NCBI RefSeq assembly: GCF_002812205.1
Contig: NZ_NPEA01000004.1
Coordinates: 186,001-250,000, forward strand
DNA from: Leptospira neocaledonica
GTDB taxonomy: Bacteria; Spirochaetota; Leptospiria; Leptospirales; Leptospiraceae
Length of the DNA: 64,000 nucleotides
Direction of reading: 5' to 3'
The notes under the pieces were generated by a model. That model saw nothing but the letters and a program-made list of their open reading frames with translations, had not been told where the DNA came from and did not search any database. A program made the position numbers and the translations under genes. Of this stretch, positions 32,735-41,605 are shown in pieces; the stretch's first letter is position 1; each line of letters starts with the position of its first letter.

Positions 32735-35700
32735 TTTCCATAAGATAATAAGCGGCTGGAACTACCACTAAAGTGATTAATGTTGAAACGATCAAACCGC
32801 CTAAAATGGTGATCGCCATGGGTATCCGAGTTTCCGCCCCAGGACCCAAGGCCAAGGCGGGCGGAATAGCAGCCGCAATTGAAGAGAAAGTAGTCATCAG
32901 CACCGGTCTCAAACGGACAGGGCATCCGATCCGAATTGCATCAGCAATATTTTTACCTTCTCCTCTTACATGATTCACAAATTCCACCAGAAGGATCGAG
33001 TTCTTCTTCACAAGTCCTAAAAGCAGAATCAATCCTATAAAACTATACATATTAAAGGACTGCCCTGCAATCCAAAGAGCGATTAACGCACCGGAAAAGC
33101 TAAAAGGCATAGAAAGAAGAATATAGAAAGGCTGCTTTAAACTATTAAACTGGCTTGCCAAGATCATAAATGACATTATGATACCTAAGATCAAAGCACC
33201 GGATAAACTGGACTGAGATTCTGAAGCCGTTTTTGCGGAACCTGTGATATCTACGTGATAACCTTCGGGGAGCATTTCTCTCGCAATCCGAATGGCTTCG
33301 TTTGTTGCCCAGGTTTGTCCTTTTTCTTTCGGCGGGTTTCCGAAAATTTTAATGGATCTATCTCGGTTCACTCTAGTGATATTTTTGAGAGTGTTGGTTG
33401 CTTGAAGAACTAATACATCTTTCAAACGAACAATCTCTCCGTAAGTGTTCCTGACCCCGATATTAGGAATGATGTCTGTATTTTCTCCTTTGTCCTTGTC
33501 GATCTTGACTCGAACATCGAAACTTCTACCATTCTCCGTAAAACGACTTACATTACGCCCCCCCATAAGAGGTCCGATCGTATTCCCTATATTTGCCATA
33601 CTCACACCGCGGAGTGCGGCTGACTCCCTATTCGGAAGAATTTTCACTTCCGGTTGGCCGGAAACATAGTCGGTGTCTATATCCAAAATCGTTTTAGAAG
33701 AATCTAATTTTTCTCGGATAGAATCCGATACTTTGGCGAGTGTGGCCCAATCAGGTCCTGTCAAAACTAACTCAACAGGATAACCTCTTCCCGCACTGAA
33801 ACCTCTTTGAGAAAGATCTTGGACGGAAAACTTCGCCTCAGGCACAAGATCTTTCAGATCCTTTCTGAATTCTGTGAAAACTTCAGACTGAGTGATCTCT
33901 CTTCCCGTTTTTTTACTCTTAGGACGATTTCCCATATCCTTCATGGTAACGAAGAACATACCCGTATTGGATTCGGTACCTCCCATTCCTCCGATATTAC
34001 TCATGTATTTTTCCACAATAGGACGGGAGCTGAGATAACTCTCCACCTTCTTCATTGCTTCATCCGTACGAATGATGGAAGAACCGATCGGCATTTTTGC
34101 TCGAACGATAAATCTTCCCATGTCCTGAGGAGGAATGAATTCCTTTTTGAGTAAGAACAAAAAAATAAGAGAGAACGCAAAAAATAGAACGGAAGAAACG
34201 AGCACCGTCCCAGGTTTACGAATTACAAATTCTAAAACTCTGCCGTACACTCTCTCGGAAAATTGAAGAAAGTTCTCTATTACAGGATCCATTCTTTTGA
34301 AGAAAGAAAAACGATCCGCTACGTTCTTTAATTTAGAAAAGAATGTGTCAGCAGGTAGGGTAAAAGGAGATTTTGATTTTTGTTTTTTCTGGGCCTCTTT
34401 ACTTTCTCTGTAACGAGAAGCTCTCATTGGGGTAAAACTTAAAGCTTCAAAAAGAGAAAGTGCAACTGCTACGGAAACTGTAACTCCGAATTCCAAAAAG
34501 TAACGGCCGATGATTCCTTTCATAAACGCTACCGGAAGGAAGATCGCAATGATCGCAAGTGTAGCGGCTAACGCAGCGAATCGGATCTCGGAAGCTCCGT
34601 CCAATGAGGCCTGAAACCATGTTTTTCCGGATTCTCTGTGTCTACTGATATTCTCCAATACCATGATTGCATCGTCCACGACAATACCCGTCGCCAAAGA
34701 AAGACCAAGCAAAGTAAATGTATTTAATGTGAAACCTGCAAAATATAAGATCAAAAAGGTTCCCATCACTGAAGTAGGAATTGCAAGAAGAACGTTCCAA
34801 GTACTACTCCAATTCCCCAAAAACAACCTACATACAATTCCTGTCAGTACGGCGGAAAGTATAAGAGTAAAAACTAACTCGTGAACCGAATCTCTGATAA
34901 AAGTAGTATTATCATTGGAAATATTCAGTTCGAATCCAGGAGGAAGACTTGGCCGAAGCTCTTCTAACTTGACCTTGACCAAGTCGCCGACTTCTACAGC
35001 GTTTGCTCCTTTGATTTTTTTGATTCCGAGACCCACTGCAGAAACTCCATTAAATCTAGAAATTCTGCGGATCTCATCTAGACCATCTTCGATCTTGGCA
35101 ACTTCTCTCAAGCGGACGGGGCGGAACATTGCGGCTCCACTTCTGGAGTTAATATATATATTAGAAAATTGTTCTACAGTCGGAACATCCCCCACCGCTC
35201 TTAAGGAAACTTCGGAAAGTTTATTCTGCACTCTTCCAGAAGGGACTTCTATATTCTGTTCGGTTAATGTATTGATGATATCAGTTACTGTAAGTTCCGC
35301 TCTTAAAAGACGTAGCGGATCTAAAAATACATTGATAGTGCGGTCTACATAACCTCCCAGAATGATCTCTCCAACTCCCGGAATTTCTTGGAACTTATCC
35401 TTGAGTCTGGTCTTGACGAAGACCATCTTTTCCTGATCGCTTCTGTTTGGAGCGGTTAATGCCACCCAAATGATCGGTTGGTCATCCGGGTTAGATTTCA
35501 TGATGACTGCAGGATCCAAATCATCCGGAAGTTTATTGCTGACTTGAGCGATTTTGGTTTGGATCTCTTGGACTGCTACATCCACATCACGTTTGAGTTC
35601 CAACTCCACCGTGATGGTTGCAGAACCGTCTGTGGAAACGGAACGAACTTCCACCACACCTTGGACTGTCATCAGAACTTCTTCGATAGGATCGACTACG

Positions 35701-35885
35701 TCGGTCTCCATGACCTGAGCATTTGCGCCGGTCAAGTTGAGAGTAACGTTCACGATCGGAAAGTCCACGTCTGGCATCTGAGAAAGACCCATACGGGAGA
35801 AGCCGATACTTCCCAGCAGGATGATAGCAGCCATCATCATCCATGCGAAAATTGGATTACGAATAGAAACCTCAGAAAGTTTCAA
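32703..35885 (-). CDS. RND efflux transporter (AcrB/HAE1-like)
   Basis: 1060 residues, inner-membrane proton-driven pump. Domains in order: TM1 (NPIFAWMMMAAIILLG), porter domain, TM2-6 with the proton-relay pair in GIVVDDAIMVLENISRHRE, second porter domain, TM7-12 with GLVKKNSILLVEFVNH carrying the relay Lys. The start codon is TTG, with AGAGG 5-6 bp upstream; no in-frame ATG precedes it. The usual periplasmic adaptor gene is not next to it. A 60-residue charged insert around 490-530 follows TM6. Substrate (drug, lipid or metabolite) unknown. Confidence 0.93.
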   Translation of the reverse strand: MKLSEVSIRNPIFAWMMMAAIILLGSIGFSRMGLSQMPDVDFPIVNVTLNLTGANAQVMETDVVDPIEEVLMTVQGVVEVRSVSTDGSATITVELELKRDVDVAVQEIQTKIAQVSNKLPDDLDPAVIMKSNPDDQPIIWVALTAPNRSDQEKMVFVKTRLKDKFQEIPGVGEIILGGYVDRTINVFLDPLRLLRAELTVTDIINTLTEQNIEVPSGRVQNKLSEVSLRAVGDVPTVEQFSNIYINSRSGAAMFRPVRLREVAKIEDGLDEIRRISRFNGVSAVGLGIKKIKGANAVEVGDLVKVKLEELRPSLPPGFELNISNDNTTFIRDSVHELVFTLILSAVLTGIVCRLFLGNWSSTWNVLLAIPTSVMGTFLILYFAGFTLNTFTLLGLSLATGIVVDDAIMVLENISRHRESGKTWFQASLDGASEIRFAALAATLAIIAIFLPVAFMKGIIGRYFLEFGVTVSVAVALSLFEALSFTPMRASRYRESKEAQKKQKSKSPFTLPADTFFSKLKNVADRFSFFKRMDPVIENFLQFSERVYGRVLEFVIRKPGTVLVSSVLFFAFSLIFLFLLKKEFIPPQDMGRFIVRAKMPIGSSIIRTDEAMKKVESYLSSRPIVEKYMSNIGGMGGTESNTGMFFVTMKDMGNRPKSKKTGREITQSEVFTEFRKDLKDLVPEAKFSVQDLSQRGFSAGRGYPVELVLTGPDWATLAKVSDSIREKLDSSKTILDIDTDYVSGQPEVKILPNRESAALRGVSMANIGNTIGPLMGGRNVSRFTENGRSFDVRVKIDKDKGENTDIIPNIGVRNTYGEIVRLKDVLVLQATNTLKNITRVNRDRSIKIFGNPPKEKGQTWATNEAIRIAREMLPEGYHVDITGSAKTASESQSSLSGALILGIIMSFMILASQFNSLKQPFYILLSMPFSFSGALIALWIAGQSFNMYSFIGLILLLGLVKKNSILLVEFVNHVRGEGKNIADAIRIGCPVRLRPVLMTTFSSIAAAIPPALALGPGAETRIPMAITILGGLIVSTLITLVVVPAAYYLMENEKDEVRRYS

Positions 35886-36010
35886 AGGAACCTCTTTCTA
35901 TATATATTTGTAGGGAGGGATTTTTGTTTAATTATAGGACCTGTCTTTTTCACACAAGTGCCAGATTTTTTCTTGTCTGAAGGATCAGAAAAAGATACTA
36001 AACAGAACTC

Positions 36011-36760
36011 ATGTCGTTTCAACTATTGGATCCCGAAAAGGGAATATTTCTCTCAGAAGCAGGTTCCACTAATACCATCCTAAAAGGAAAGGAATTCCCA
36101 CCGGGTTCCTGGATCCTAGCGGATTTTCAATCTTCCGGAAGGGGTAGAAAAGGGAAAACATGGAGTATTTTGGGAGAAGAACCCTTTATCTTTTCCGGCA
36201 AATTTTCCTCTGATTCCAACTTATCTTCTCCCGGGTTATTCTCCTTATATGTTGGGGTTGCAGTCGCTAAGACGATTTTGTCTATATATCCTTCTGCCAG
36301 CAAAAAAGATCTGAGGATCAAGTGGCCGAACGATATCTATTTAAATGGAAAAAAAGTCTGCGGTATCTTAATAGAAACGGAAAAAGAAGGAGAAGTTTGG
36401 GATTGGATCCTCGGAATCGGGGTCAATTTGTTCGGCACTGAAATTCTGGATTATCTGAGTGATGCAGGGTTTATCACAGACGATGAAAACGAAAAAGGAA
36501 GAAGGAGCCGATTTTTAGAAACCTTACTTCCTCTTCTGAACGATGCAGTATTAGCAATTTCAGATGGAGAAAAAAGGATAGAATTTATAAATGAAAAACT
36601 CCTCTGGAAAGGAGAAACCATTGCATGGACGGAAAGCGGGGAGCAAAAAACCGCAACCCTCCTTGGAGTGAATGAAGAAGGAAAATTATTAGCCCGGACC
36701 TCGGTCGGAAACATGGTCGAATTCATTGACAGCCCCGAGGATTTTAGGTCCTTGGGATAG
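36011..36760 (+). CDS. birA: Biotin--[acetyl-CoA-carboxylase] ligase
   Basis: 249 residues, cytosolic. Joins biotin through biotinyl-AMP to the lysine of biotin carboxyl carrier proteins. Motifs: SEAGSTN, the adenylate loop [30 protein letters not shown], and a C-terminal SH3-like part (GEEK-type beta strands ending [11 protein letters not shown]). There is no N-terminal HTH, so it is the non-repressor class. It is divergent from the RND gene and ends 1 bp before coaX, so it heads a birA-coaX-crcB operon. Confidence 0.92.
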   Translation: MSFQLLDPEKGIFLSEAGSTNTILKGKEFPPGSWILADFQSSGRGRKGKTWSILGEEPFIFSGKFSSDSNLSSPGLFSLYVGVAVAKTILSIYPSASKKDLRIKWPNDIYLNGKKVCGILIETEKEGEVWDWILGIGVNLFGTEILDYLSDAGFITDDENEKGRRSRFLETLLPLLNDAVLAISDGEKRIEFINEKLLWKGETIAWTESGEQKTATLLGVNEEGKLLARTSVGNMVEFIDSPEDFRSLG

Positions 36761-36761
36761 A

Positions 36762-37538
36762 ATGATCTTAGTAATCGACGTTGGGAATACCAACACGGTC
36801 TTCGGTATTTATAGGAACGGTTCCAAAGAACCGATTTTCCATAGAAGAACAGTCACTCGAAGAGATAGAACCTCCGACGAAATGGGACTTTATCTCAAGG
36901 GCTTCCTCCGAGAATTCGAAATAGATAGCAGCCAAATTGTTGGTGGAATTTATTCTTCTGTGGTTCCTACGTTGAATCCAATCATAGAAAGAATGATCAA
37001 TGATTGGTTCCAAATAGAACCGATCAGAGTTCAGTACCAAATGAAGTTGCCTTTCGGGATCAAATATCCCAGACCTTTCGAGATAGGCGCAGACAGACTA
37101 GTAAATGCTGCAGCCGCAGTAAAAGATCATCCGGGAAAATCAATCATCATAGATTTAGGAACTGCTACTACATTCTGCGTAGTGGATGATACTCCTGATT
37201 ATTTAGGAGGAGTGATCGCACCTGGACTCAAAGGTTCTATGGACGCTTTGACCAGAAACACAGCTCAATTACCTCCGATCGTATTCCAGGCTCCTTCTAA
37301 AATATTAGGAGATTCTACTATAGAATCCATACAGGCAGGATTTTTCTTCGGATGGATAGGACTTTTAGAAGGGATCATCAAAGAAGTCAGAGCGGCTCAT
37401 GGAAACGATTATAGAGTAATCGGGACTGGCGGACTTGTAACAACCATCCACGCAGCAAATCCTAAAATTTTCGATAAGATAGAACCCCTACTTACTTTAA
37501 GGGGACTGCAAATATTATACGAAGATAATACAAAATGA
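36762..37538 (+). CDS. coaX: Type III pantothenate kinase
   Basis: 258 residues. Phosphorylates pantothenate in the first step of coenzyme A synthesis. ASKHA-fold motifs: [10 protein letters not shown] (P-loop-like), the GADRLVNA loop with its catalytic Asp, and DLGTATTF. The ATG one base after the birA stop is taken as the start, since it opens directly into [10 protein letters not shown]; an earlier in-frame start within birA adds 12 unlikely residues. The pairing of birA and coaX links biotin and CoA cofactor supply to fatty-acid metabolism. Confidence 0.95.
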   Translation: MILVIDVGNTNTVFGIYRNGSKEPIFHRRTVTRRDRTSDEMGLYLKGFLREFEIDSSQIVGGIYSSVVPTLNPIIERMINDWFQIEPIRVQYQMKLPFGIKYPRPFEIGADRLVNAAAAVKDHPGKSIIIDLGTATTFCVVDDTPDYLGGVIAPGLKGSMDALTRNTAQLPPIVFQAPSKILGDSTIESIQAGFFFGWIGLLEGIIKEVRAAHGNDYRVIGTGGLVTTIHAANPKIFDKIEPLLTLRGLQILYEDNTK

Positions 37539-37891
37539 ATTTCTTGATCGTAGGGTTAGGAGGGTTTTTAGGATCAGTTTGCAGATATATGATCTCTCAA
37601 ACGATCGCTAAAGAATCCAGCCCATTTCCTATTTCCACATTTACAGTAAACATCCTAGGTTCTCTGTTGATCGGAATATTTTATGGACTATCTCAAGGAA
37701 AAATTTCGGAAGAAATTAGACTATTTGCAACGGTAGGTTTTTGTGGAGGATTTACAACCTTCTCCGCATTCGCTTTAGAAAACCTGAAATTTTTACAATC
37801 AGGAAGCTATTTTAGTTTTTTTGCATATATATTACTCAGCACGACAATTTGTATCGCTGCCGTGCTTTTAGGTGTATATCTAAGTAAATAA
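37535..37891 (+). CDS. crcB: Fluoride ion channel CrcB/Fluc
   Basis: 118 residues, four membrane helices. Exports toxic fluoride as a dual-topology dimer. Motifs: [13 protein letters not shown] at the N-terminus, [11 protein letters not shown] with the key Asn, and [15 protein letters not shown] containing the Na+ site and Phe box. It overlaps the coaX stop by four bases (ATGA). No fluoride riboswitch is possible here since the gene is internal to the operon. Confidence 0.93.
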   Translation: MNFLIVGLGGFLGSVCRYMISQTIAKESSPFPISTFTVNILGSLLIGIFYGLSQGKISEEIRLFATVGFCGGFTTFSAFALENLKFLQSGSYFSFFAYILLSTTICIAAVLLGVYLSK

Positions 37892-37904
37892 GAAAATATC
37901 GCTC

Positions 37905-38495
37905 TTAGGGAAGACGAATCTCTTTTTTAAGGCCGCCCTTAGATCCGCGTAAGGTTTTAGTTTCAGGATCAATCTCAGAAAGAGAATCATATTCTATCTG
38001 AACTACAATCTTTCCGGTTTTATCGATCAGACCGTATTTTCCACCTTCGATAGTAGAATGTTCTCCATCGCTAATCGACTTACAATCGTTACATACGATC
38101 GAGAAACCTTCTTGGATCGGAAAAGCAAAATCATAATTTGCAGGAATTACCTTTTTACAGGATGCGTCGAAGAATCCGAATTTAGACCCTTCTACAAATC
38201 GAGCTAAACCTTCTGAAAAATAATCCGGACCATTATCGAAAGTAAAGACATTCAATAAGACCTTGTTTTGAGGATCTATACAAACCCATCCGTCTTTACC
38301 AAAGGAAAAGCCTACACCATTCTCATTAAAATCATGAGCGAGTGCATATTGAGGAGAGATTAGGACTTTTCCGTTCTGGTCCTTATAACCATAAACATCA
38401 TTCTCTTCGAAAGCAGTTAATTGTAATTTTTTAGAGCAGAAAACCAGCAAAGGCAAAAAAGCCAAAATTACAAGAGGCATAAATTTTCGATCCAT
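37905..38495 (-). CDS. WG-repeat lipoprotein
   Basis: 196 residues with a lipoprotein signal (LLVFC, Cys20). The body has WG/KWG-type beta repeats: YGYKDQNGKVLISPQYALAHDF, GWVCIDPQNKVLL, FGFFDASCKKVIPANYDFAF and YGLIDKTGKIVVQIEYD. WG repeats form small beta units often found in exported proteins; function unknown. Same strand as ruvC, which ends 15 bp upstream, so they may be co-transcribed. Confidence 0.82.
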   Translation of the reverse strand: MDRKFMPLVILAFLPLLVFCSKKLQLTAFEENDVYGYKDQNGKVLISPQYALAHDFNENGVGFSFGKDGWVCIDPQNKVLLNVFTFDNGPDYFSEGLARFVEGSKFGFFDASCKKVIPANYDFAFPIQEGFSIVCNDCKSISDGEHSTIEGGKYGLIDKTGKIVVQIEYDSLSEIDPETKTLRGSKGGLKKEIRLP

Positions 38496-38510
38496 AGATT
38501 CTCCAATAGT

Positions 38511-38996
38511 TCATTTTTTCTTAAAAGAGCCGCTCATCGCGAAGCCTACATAAGCAGACGCAATAGCATCCCAAGAATCATCATGCCCAGTTAAATTTTC
38601 GAGACCCAAAAGAAGTTTAAGAGCAGCTTTAATATCTTTTTTGTCTGCGGTCCCGCTTCCAGTAGTTCCTTTTTTGATCTGAGAAGCAGTCGGCTCGACT
38701 ACTGGAATATTATGTTCTCCTAATGTTAGAAGAACGACTCCCCTCGCCTCATAAACTTTAGCGGCCGTCGTTCTATTTTTGGCAAAAAACAACTCTTCCA
38801 CGGAAGCTAGATCCGGATGATACTCATCCAAGATCGCGTCCAACTGTCTGCGAATAGCGATTAAATTGACAGGACTTTTCGTTCCACTTGGAACTTCTAT
38901 TGTGCCGTAAGTGAGAACATGAATTACAGACTTATCTTTTTTGAGAACGGAATATCCTAGACGATGGGACCCAGGGTCTATTCCTAAAATTTTCAC
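38511..38996 (-). CDS. ruvC: Crossover junction endodeoxyribonuclease RuvC
   Basis: 161 residues. Resolves Holliday junctions in recombination. Catalytic acidic residues: Asp7 in ILGIDPG, Glu in [10 protein letters not shown], and the Asp pair of [12 protein letters not shown]. The DNA-binding [14 protein letters not shown] loop is present. ruvA and ruvB are not in the window. A 16-bp palindrome and a GC-rich hairpin lie just upstream. Confidence 0.95.
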   Translation of the reverse strand: MKILGIDPGSHRLGYSVLKKDKSVIHVLTYGTIEVPSGTKSPVNLIAIRRQLDAILDEYHPDLASVEELFFAKNRTTAAKVYEARGVVLLTLGEHNIPVVEPTASQIKKGTTGSGTADKKDIKAALKLLLGLENLTGHDDSWDAIASAYVGFAMSGSFKKK

Positions 38997-39031
38997 TAAA
39001 AAGACTCCTGAGTTAAAATTTTGCTCTACGT

Positions 39032-39047
39032 TGTAGGAACTCCTACA
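39032..39047. repeat. 16-bp dispersed palindrome, copy 4
   Basis: TGTAGGAACTCCTACA, the W=A form of the family, 36 bp upstream of the ruvC start. Confidence 0.8.
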
Positions 39048-39061
39048 TGAGTAAAGGGGCG

Positions 39062-39085
39062 CCCCCGCCCAGCTTCGGGTGGGGG
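39062..39085. repeat. GC-rich hairpin repeat, copy 1
   Basis: CCCCCGCCC and GGGTGGGGG with a 6-nt loop. A second copy with the same layout lies at 40418. Both sit in the non-coding DNA flanking yebC. Confidence 0.65.
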
Positions 39086-39163
39086 GAGTGGCTTGTGGGA
39101 GAGCTAATTCCCCATTATCATAAATCCTTCAAACCAGCAATAGAATTTTCTTGCACAAAACCT

Positions 39164-39179
39164 TGTAGGAATTCCAACA
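39164..39179. repeat. 16-bp dispersed palindrome, copy 5
   Basis: TGTAGGAATTCCAACA, mixed-arm form, between ruvC and the yebC stop. Confidence 0.8.
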
Positions 39180-39235
39180 AAGCCTCGGCAATCACCGATC
39201 CCCAAAAAAGGAAGAAGAAGCGCGAAGAAAAAATC

Positions 39236-39985
39236 TCAGCCGAATTCTTTTTCCAATTCCGGCGAAAGCTCGAAATTGGAGTTCACACCTTGAACATCAT
39301 CATGACCTTCCAAGTTGTCGATCAACTTCATTACTTTTTCCGCAATCTCCTTGTCGGAAACTTCTGCACCGACTAAGGCCACAAATTTGATCTCGGACTC
39401 TTCGGATTTAATTCCTTTATCGGTCAAGGCCGTTTGGACTGCTTCATAATCGTCCGGAGAAGTCACTACTCTAAAAACTTCTCCCTCGTTTTGAACATCT
39501 TCAGCACCTGCTCCAACTGCTAATTCGAATAATTCCTCTTCGGAAATTTGATCGGAAGGAATTACGATAATCCCTTTTCTTTCGAAAAGGCGACTAACGC
39601 TACCGGTAGTTGCCAAGGATCCGCCTAACTTAGTAAGAATACTTTTGATTTCCGGAGTTGTCCTAGATTTTTTATCCGTTACCGCCTCTACCATAATAGC
39701 AGTTCCGCCTGGTCCGAAACATTCATACAGGCATTCTTCGTATACAATGCCTTCCAATTCTCCGGTACCTTTTTTAATGGCCCTGTCGATATTGTCCTTA
39801 GGCATATTACTGGCCTTTGCCTTCAATACCGCAAGTCTAAGTCTCGGATTGGTATTAATGTCCCCTCCACCCATACGCGCCGCAACAGTGATCTCCTTGA
39901 CCACCTTGGTGAAAATCGCCCCTCTTTTAGAATCGATAGCGTCTTTTTTGCGTTTAATCGTTGCCCACTTACTATGCCCGGACAT
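39236..39985 (-). CDS. yebC: YebC/PmpR-family transcription/translation factor
   Basis: 249 residues from the ATG of MSGHSKW, the invariant family N-terminus, with AAGGGG about 8 bp upstream. The frame stays open 95 codons further upstream but that part is not YebC-like. Motifs: [53 protein letters not shown]. YebC proteins act as DNA-binding regulators or, as recently shown for some, relieve ribosome stalling at proline runs. The gene stands alone between two repeat-rich gaps. Confidence 0.94.
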   Translation of the reverse strand: MSGHSKWATIKRKKDAIDSKRGAIFTKVVKEITVAARMGGGDINTNPRLRLAVLKAKASNMPKDNIDRAIKKGTGELEGIVYEECLYECFGPGGTAIMVEAVTDKKSRTTPEIKSILTKLGGSLATTGSVSRLFERKGIIVIPSDQISEEELFELAVGAGAEDVQNEGEVFRVVTSPDDYEAVQTALTDKGIKSEESEIKFVALVGAEVSDKEIAEKVMKLIDNLEGHDDVQGVNSNFELSPELEKEFG

Positions 39986-40417
39986 CGGATTTCCCCTTAC
40001 ATTTAAGAATAGATCACTTAAAAAATATATTAGATCAAAAACGGGAACGCAGGCTAAAAACCTGTCCCACTTTTTCAACAAAACCCGGTTTTTCCAGTCT
40101 GTCCATCCTTTTTGGGCTTCCCCATTCTCCGGAGAAATCAAAGCAAAAAGTCCACTGCCTCCAACAAACTCAAAGCCCAAAGGACCACAAATCGAAAGAA
40201 ACCGAGAGTATATTATAAATTTATAAAATATGCGGACGGCTCCCTCGCGAACAACCCAAAGGCATCGCAAACAACCTGCAAAGCTCGGGCCGCGCTGCTA
40301 CAGGTTCGCGCAAAAGCGCTCATCCGGGCGAACCCGGACTAAAGCCCTGCGCATCGCTGCCGCAATTGTAAGCGTAAAAATCTCTGTGAATGAGGACTCT
40401 TTTTTAAAAAAAGATCT

Positions 40418-40439
40418 CCCCACCCTGCCTTGGGTGGGG
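40418..40439. repeat. GC-rich hairpin repeat, copy 2
   Basis: CCCCACCC and GGGTGGGG form a perfect 8-bp stem with a 6-nt loop. It is followed by GGTACGGTGGTACC, itself almost palindromic. Confidence 0.7.
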
Positions 40440-40651
40440 GCCGGTACGGTGGTACCCCAAAAAAACTTTCGAACAAACAAATCGTTTTGATTTCGCCTTG
40501 TGGCTCATCCGGCCTTGATTCTCTCGACCAGCGACTCGTTGAAACGGCGCCCTCTCGCTCCCTATGGGTCGCTCCGAAGGGCCCGCGACACTCAGAATCA
40601 TGGCCTTTATCACAATTCTCCACAAAAATCAATCAAATATGATCTCCTACA

Positions 40652-40667
40652 TGTTGGAATTCCAACA
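40652..40667. repeat. 16-bp dispersed palindrome, copy 6
   Basis: TGTTGGAATTCCAACA, perfect, identical to copy 3 at 15218. Confidence 0.85.
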
Positions 40668-40876
40668 TGATTTTCAGTTGCAAAATAAATTTCCAAACTT
40701 CTTCCGACCTCACATATTTCGCATAACGTATATCAGTTTATTAGTAATTTTGTACAAAAAATCCAAGCGTTATTAATAACAATTGTTTTACATAAAACGA
40801 TCCATTCGTCCCCCAATACGATCTCTTTGTCCCTAATAAATTGACTAGTTTTAGAACCTGGAGTAAACTCCCGCGT

Positions 40877-41605
40877 ATGCGAATCCTAATCGTAGAAGAT
40901 GATATATTGTCCTCTCGTTGTTTGGAAATCTTAGCGAAAGAATTTTTGAATGAACGGATACAAAGTATTCATGCAGTTTCTGATCCCGAATCTGCAGCTG
41001 AATTTATACGCAAAAATCCTCTGGATTTATTATTCTTGGACATTAATCTCCAAGGAGAAACTGGTTTTAAACTTTTAGAAATCGAAAGTAGAAGTTTTTT
41101 TCAGACAATCATTGTATCTTCCGAGAGAGACAACGCAGTAAAAGCTTTCGAATTTTCCGTGTTGGATTTCCTACCAAAACCGATCACAAGAGAAAGATTC
41201 GGAATCTCTATCCAAAGATACCTTTCATCCAATCCTAATACATTCTCTCCAAAAGGAATTCCTCTCAAAAAAGAAGAAGGGATCAATCTGATAGAGCCAG
41301 AGAATATAGTTTTTGCAAGATCGGAAAGAAATTATACCAGATTATTTACTAAAGATGGAAACGTGGAGAAGGTCCGAAAAACTTTAGACCAACTCCAGAA
41401 AGATTTAGAAGGCCATGGATTTTTCAGAGCCCACCGAAGTTATCTGGTCCGATTGGAGGAGGTCAAAAAGATCTTATTCAAAACACCTACTACTTACCGA
41501 CTACTATTGCATACTGATCACAATATTCCTGTTAGTCGATCCCAGGGAAGTAAACTCCTCTCTTTATTCAAAAACTCGAATCATAAGGTTTTAGGTTTAT
41601 TGTGA
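40877..41605 (+). CDS. LytTR-type response regulator
   Basis: 242 residues. Receiver domain (1-120) with acidic pocket E7-D8-D9 and phospho-acceptor Asp55 in LLFLDINLQG; the conserved Lys is in FLPKPI. A LytTR DNA-binding domain follows (INLIEPENIVFARSERNYTRLFTKDG, FFRAHRSYLV). The ATG at 40877 opens straight into RILIVEDD; an upstream TTG is unlikely. It ends in a four-base GTGA overlap with the kinase gene, so the two form one operon. LytTR regulators usually control envelope or virulence-type genes; targets are unknown. Confidence 0.92.
   Translation: MRILIVEDDILSSRCLEILAKEFLNERIQSIHAVSDPESAAEFIRKNPLDLLFLDINLQGETGFKLLEIESRSFFQTIIVSSERDNAVKAFEFSVLDFLPKPITRERFGISIQRYLSSNPNTFSPKGIPLKKEEGINLIEPENIVFARSERNYTRLFTKDGNVEKVRKTLDQLQKDLEGHGFFRAHRSYLVRLEEVKKILFKTPTTYRLLLHTDHNIPVSRSQGSKLLSLFKNSNHKVLGLL

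Larger units (their letters stand above)
39986..40876. other. 890-bp non-coding region with GC-rich, repeat-like segment
   Basis: No convincing gene is present. The part from about 40230 to 40630 is clearly more GC-rich than its surroundings (GCGCTGCTACAGG, GGCGCCCTCTCGCTCC) and includes hairpins; overlapping open frames on both strands there have no start signals and low-complexity products. The end, 40650-40860, is AT-rich and probably holds the promoter of the two-component operon. It resembles a decayed repeat or remnant of an inserted element. Confidence 0.6.

Noticed and set aside
35478..36083. 201-codon plus-strand frame antisense to the RND gene start
   Set aside because: It is the mirror of a strong RND coding sequence, with His/Cys-rich non-protein-like composition and overlap into birA.
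39986..40270. N-terminal extension of YebC
   Set aside because: Invariant family start MSGHSKW with a good ribosome site lies at 39985; the extension has no family similarity.
40298..40642. Overlapping open frames on both strands in the GC-rich gap
   Set aside because: No ribosome sites, low-complexity products without any family features, and mutually overlapping; the DNA looks non-coding.
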